Shown piece by piece: positions 35,575 through 36,856 of a DNA stretch of 36,856 nucleotides (positions are counted from its first letter, which is position 1; every line of letters starts with the position of its first letter). A program made the translations under genes and the position numbers. Below the pieces are notes generated by a model. It searched no databases and was not told the origin of the DNA. It was given only the letters and a program-made list of their open reading frames with translations. Source of the stretch: Pseudomonadaceae bacterium. GTDB lineage: Bacteria > Pseudomonadota > Gammaproteobacteria > Pseudomonadales > Halomonadaceae. The DNA is taken from positions 1 through 36,856 of the forward strand of contig JAAYGA010000168.1 of assembly GCA_012727935.1 (NCBI GenBank). The letters are read 5' to 3'.

Positions 35575-36774
35575 ATGAGCAAGCAACAAGCCGCACTAGA
35601 AATTATTCGCCGTGGTACCCATGAAATACTAGTAGAAGAAGAACTAGTTAAAAAGTTAGCCCAAAACCGTCCATTAAGAGTTAAAGCTGGTTTTGACCCT
35701 ACCGCCCCTGATTTACACCTAGGCCACACGGTACTCATTAATAAGCTGCGTCAACTGCAAGACCTAGGCCACACAGTTTTGTTCTTAATTGGTGACTTCA
35801 CTGGCCGCATTGGTGACCCTTCAGGTAAAAACGTGACTCGCAAGCCGCTAACCGAAGCAGAAGTCATGGAAAATGCTCAAACCTATAAAGCACAGGTCTT
35901 CAAAATTTTAGACCCAGCTAAAACTGAGGTAGTATTTAACTCAGAGTGGATGAGCCGCATGACCGCCTCAGACCTAATTAGCCTAGCCGCCCAACAAACC
36001 GTGGCACGCATGTTGGAACGTGACGACTTTGAAAAGCGTTACAAGGGCAACCAACCTATCGCTATTCACGAATTTTTATACCCTTTAATACAAGGTTACG
36101 ATTCAGTTGCCCTGCAAGCAGATATTGAACTGGGCGGCACCGACCAAAAGTTCAACCTCTTAATGGGGCGTGAACTGCAAAAAAGTCATGGCGCAGAGCC
36201 GCAAGTGGTTATCACCATGCCTTTGCTTGAAGGTTTAGACGGCGTACAGAAAATGTCTAAGTCCTTAGGTAACTATGTGGGCATAGATGAAGCGCCAGGC
36301 GTTATGTTCAACAAACTGGTTTCTATGCCCGACAGCTTAATTTGGCGTTATTTTGAACTTCTTTCCTTTAAGAGCTTAGAAGCAATTGGCCAATTAAAGA
36401 AAGATGTAGCAGAGGGCGCTAACCCAAGAGACATTAAAATCCTTTTGGCACAGGAACTTATTACCCGCTTTCACGGTGAAGAAGCTGCCGCTAATGCTCA
36501 CAAATCGGCAGGCAACCGTTTAGAAGAAGGCGAACTGCCAGAAGACTTGCCTGAAATTGAACTAGATTTAGAAGGCGAAGCTGATCTACCCATTGCCGCA
36601 ATCATTAACCGTGCAGGCTTAACAGCCAATGGCGCACAGGCCAAAGATGCCGTTAAGCGTGGCGCTGTTAAGGTAAATCATCAAGTAGTCGATGAAAGCT
36701 TTCGCCTAGCCAAAGGCAGTGAACAAGTGATTCAAGTGGGTAAAACCAAGTACGCACAGGTTCGTTTAGTCTAA
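35575..36774 (+). CDS. tyrS: Tyrosyl-tRNA synthetase
   Basis: 399 residues of the class I type. The HIGH-like motif is HLGH (about residues 48-51, in [16 protein letters not shown]), the KMSKS loop is intact ([14 protein letters not shown], about 232), and the C-terminal S4-like domain ([28 protein letters not shown]) binds the tRNA. It charges tRNA-Tyr. The start ATG has AAGG about five to nine bases upstream. This is the TyrZ-like group of gammaproteobacteria by length and motif. The rRNA-type promoter that follows is as in Pseudomonas, where tyrS precedes an rRNA operon. Confidence 0.98.
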   Translation: MSKQQAALEIIRRGTHEILVEEELVKKLAQNRPLRVKAGFDPTAPDLHLGHTVLINKLRQLQDLGHTVLFLIGDFTGRIGDPSGKNVTRKPLTEAEVMENAQTYKAQVFKILDPAKTEVVFNSEWMSRMTASDLISLAAQQTVARMLERDDFEKRYKGNQPIAIHEFLYPLIQGYDSVALQADIELGGTDQKFNLLMGRELQKSHGAEPQVVITMPLLEGLDGVQKMSKSLGNYVGIDEAPGVMFNKLVSMPDSLIWRYFELLSFKSLEAIGQLKKDVAEGANPRDIKILLAQELITRFHGEEAAANAHKSAGNRLEEGELPEDLPEIELDLEGEADLPIAAIINRAGLTANGAQAKDAVKRGAVKVNHQVVDESFRLAKGSEQVIQVGKTKYAQVRLV

Positions 36775-36799
36775 TTTGTAAATTAATTACAAAAAGTAC

Positions 36800-36827
36800 T
36801 TGCGTTATAAAAGTTAGTGCCTATAAT
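36800..36827 (+). promoter_or_regulatory. Strong sigma-70 promoter, probable rRNA operon promoter
   Basis: TTGCGT (36800-36805), a 16-base spacer and a perfect TATAAT (36822-36827), preceded by an A/T-rich block (AATTAATTACAAAAA) like an UP element and followed by ACGCATC. About 30 bases of transcribed leader remain before the window ends. Confidence 0.7.
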
Positions 36828-36856
36828 ACGCATCTCTTGTCAGGGAGGCCTTAGAA

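Noticed and set aside
1-36856. Mobile element, prophage, toxin-antitoxin, CRISPR or defence system
   Set aside because: No transposase, integrase, repeat-spacer array, or defence-family gene was found; composition and gene order look uniformly chromosomal.

Overview
This window is a housekeeping stretch of a gammaproteobacterial chromosome. Gene order (dksA - cbrX - cbrA - cbrB - small RNA locus - pcnB - folK - panB - panC; argC - DUF6776-like gene - bactofilin - erpA - anmK - tyrS; ubiC - ubiA; grpE - dnaK - dnaJ) closely resembles Pseudomonas and relatives. The modest GC content (roughly mid-40s percent by eye) and the trimethylamine monooxygenase-like gene point to a marine relative in the Oceanospirillales/Pseudomonadales rather than Pseudomonas itself. 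I see no phage, insertion sequence, CRISPR array or other mobile element. Genes sit tightly with short or overlapping junctions.

Layout. 1-6.9 kb: 3' end of a methyltransferase gene, an azlC-azlD amino-acid exporter behind a membrane-anchored GltB-like flavoprotein, a Tmm-type flavin monooxygenase, tRNA-Arg(CCG), and a periplasmic thiol-redox pair (dsbG and a membrane-anchored TlpA-like thioredoxin). 6.9-10.3 kb: an SCP2-like protein, ubiC-ubiA for ubiquinone, a response regulator and a YciA-type thioesterase. 10.5-14.7 kb: an unknown small ORF, then grpE-dnaK-dnaJ behind a near-perfect sigma-32 promoter. 14.7-20.2 kb: thiolase, panB-panC-panD, folK and pcnB. 20.2-26 kb: the CbrA/CbrB carbon-nitrogen two-component system, the coupled small membrane ORF cbrX, dksA, and a CrcZ-like small RNA gene. 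26.3-31.1 kb: a probable five-gene operon hemJ-thiD-thiE-hemL-kinase/ATPase. 31.3-36.8 kb: argC, a DUF6776-like protein, bactofilin, erpA, anmK, tyrS, and a strong rRNA-type promoter pointing out of the window.

The most interesting feature is the roughly 590-base cbrB-pcnB gap. On the minus strand it carries TGTTAC-type half sites, a -24/-12 sigma-54 promoter (TGGCAC-N5-CAGCA), a roughly 480-nt transcript region with about eight A-rich (AAN)n motifs of the kind that bind the Hfq distal face, and a strong intrinsic terminator. It has the position and architecture of Pseudomonas crcZ, the decoy RNA that titrates Hfq-Crc in catabolite repression, but in a different genomic background and with more motifs than I recall for classical CrcZ. 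With the CbrB activator (GAFTGA sigma-54 contact motif) encoded immediately upstream, and the 57-codon cbrX abutting cbrA by one base, sensing, activation and RNA output lie contiguously on one strand.

Several ORF-track starts are revised: dsbG, the SCP2-like gene, ubiC, the thioesterase, pcnB, thiE and hemL begin further downstream. The first pcnB codons of the track actually cover the small RNA terminator.
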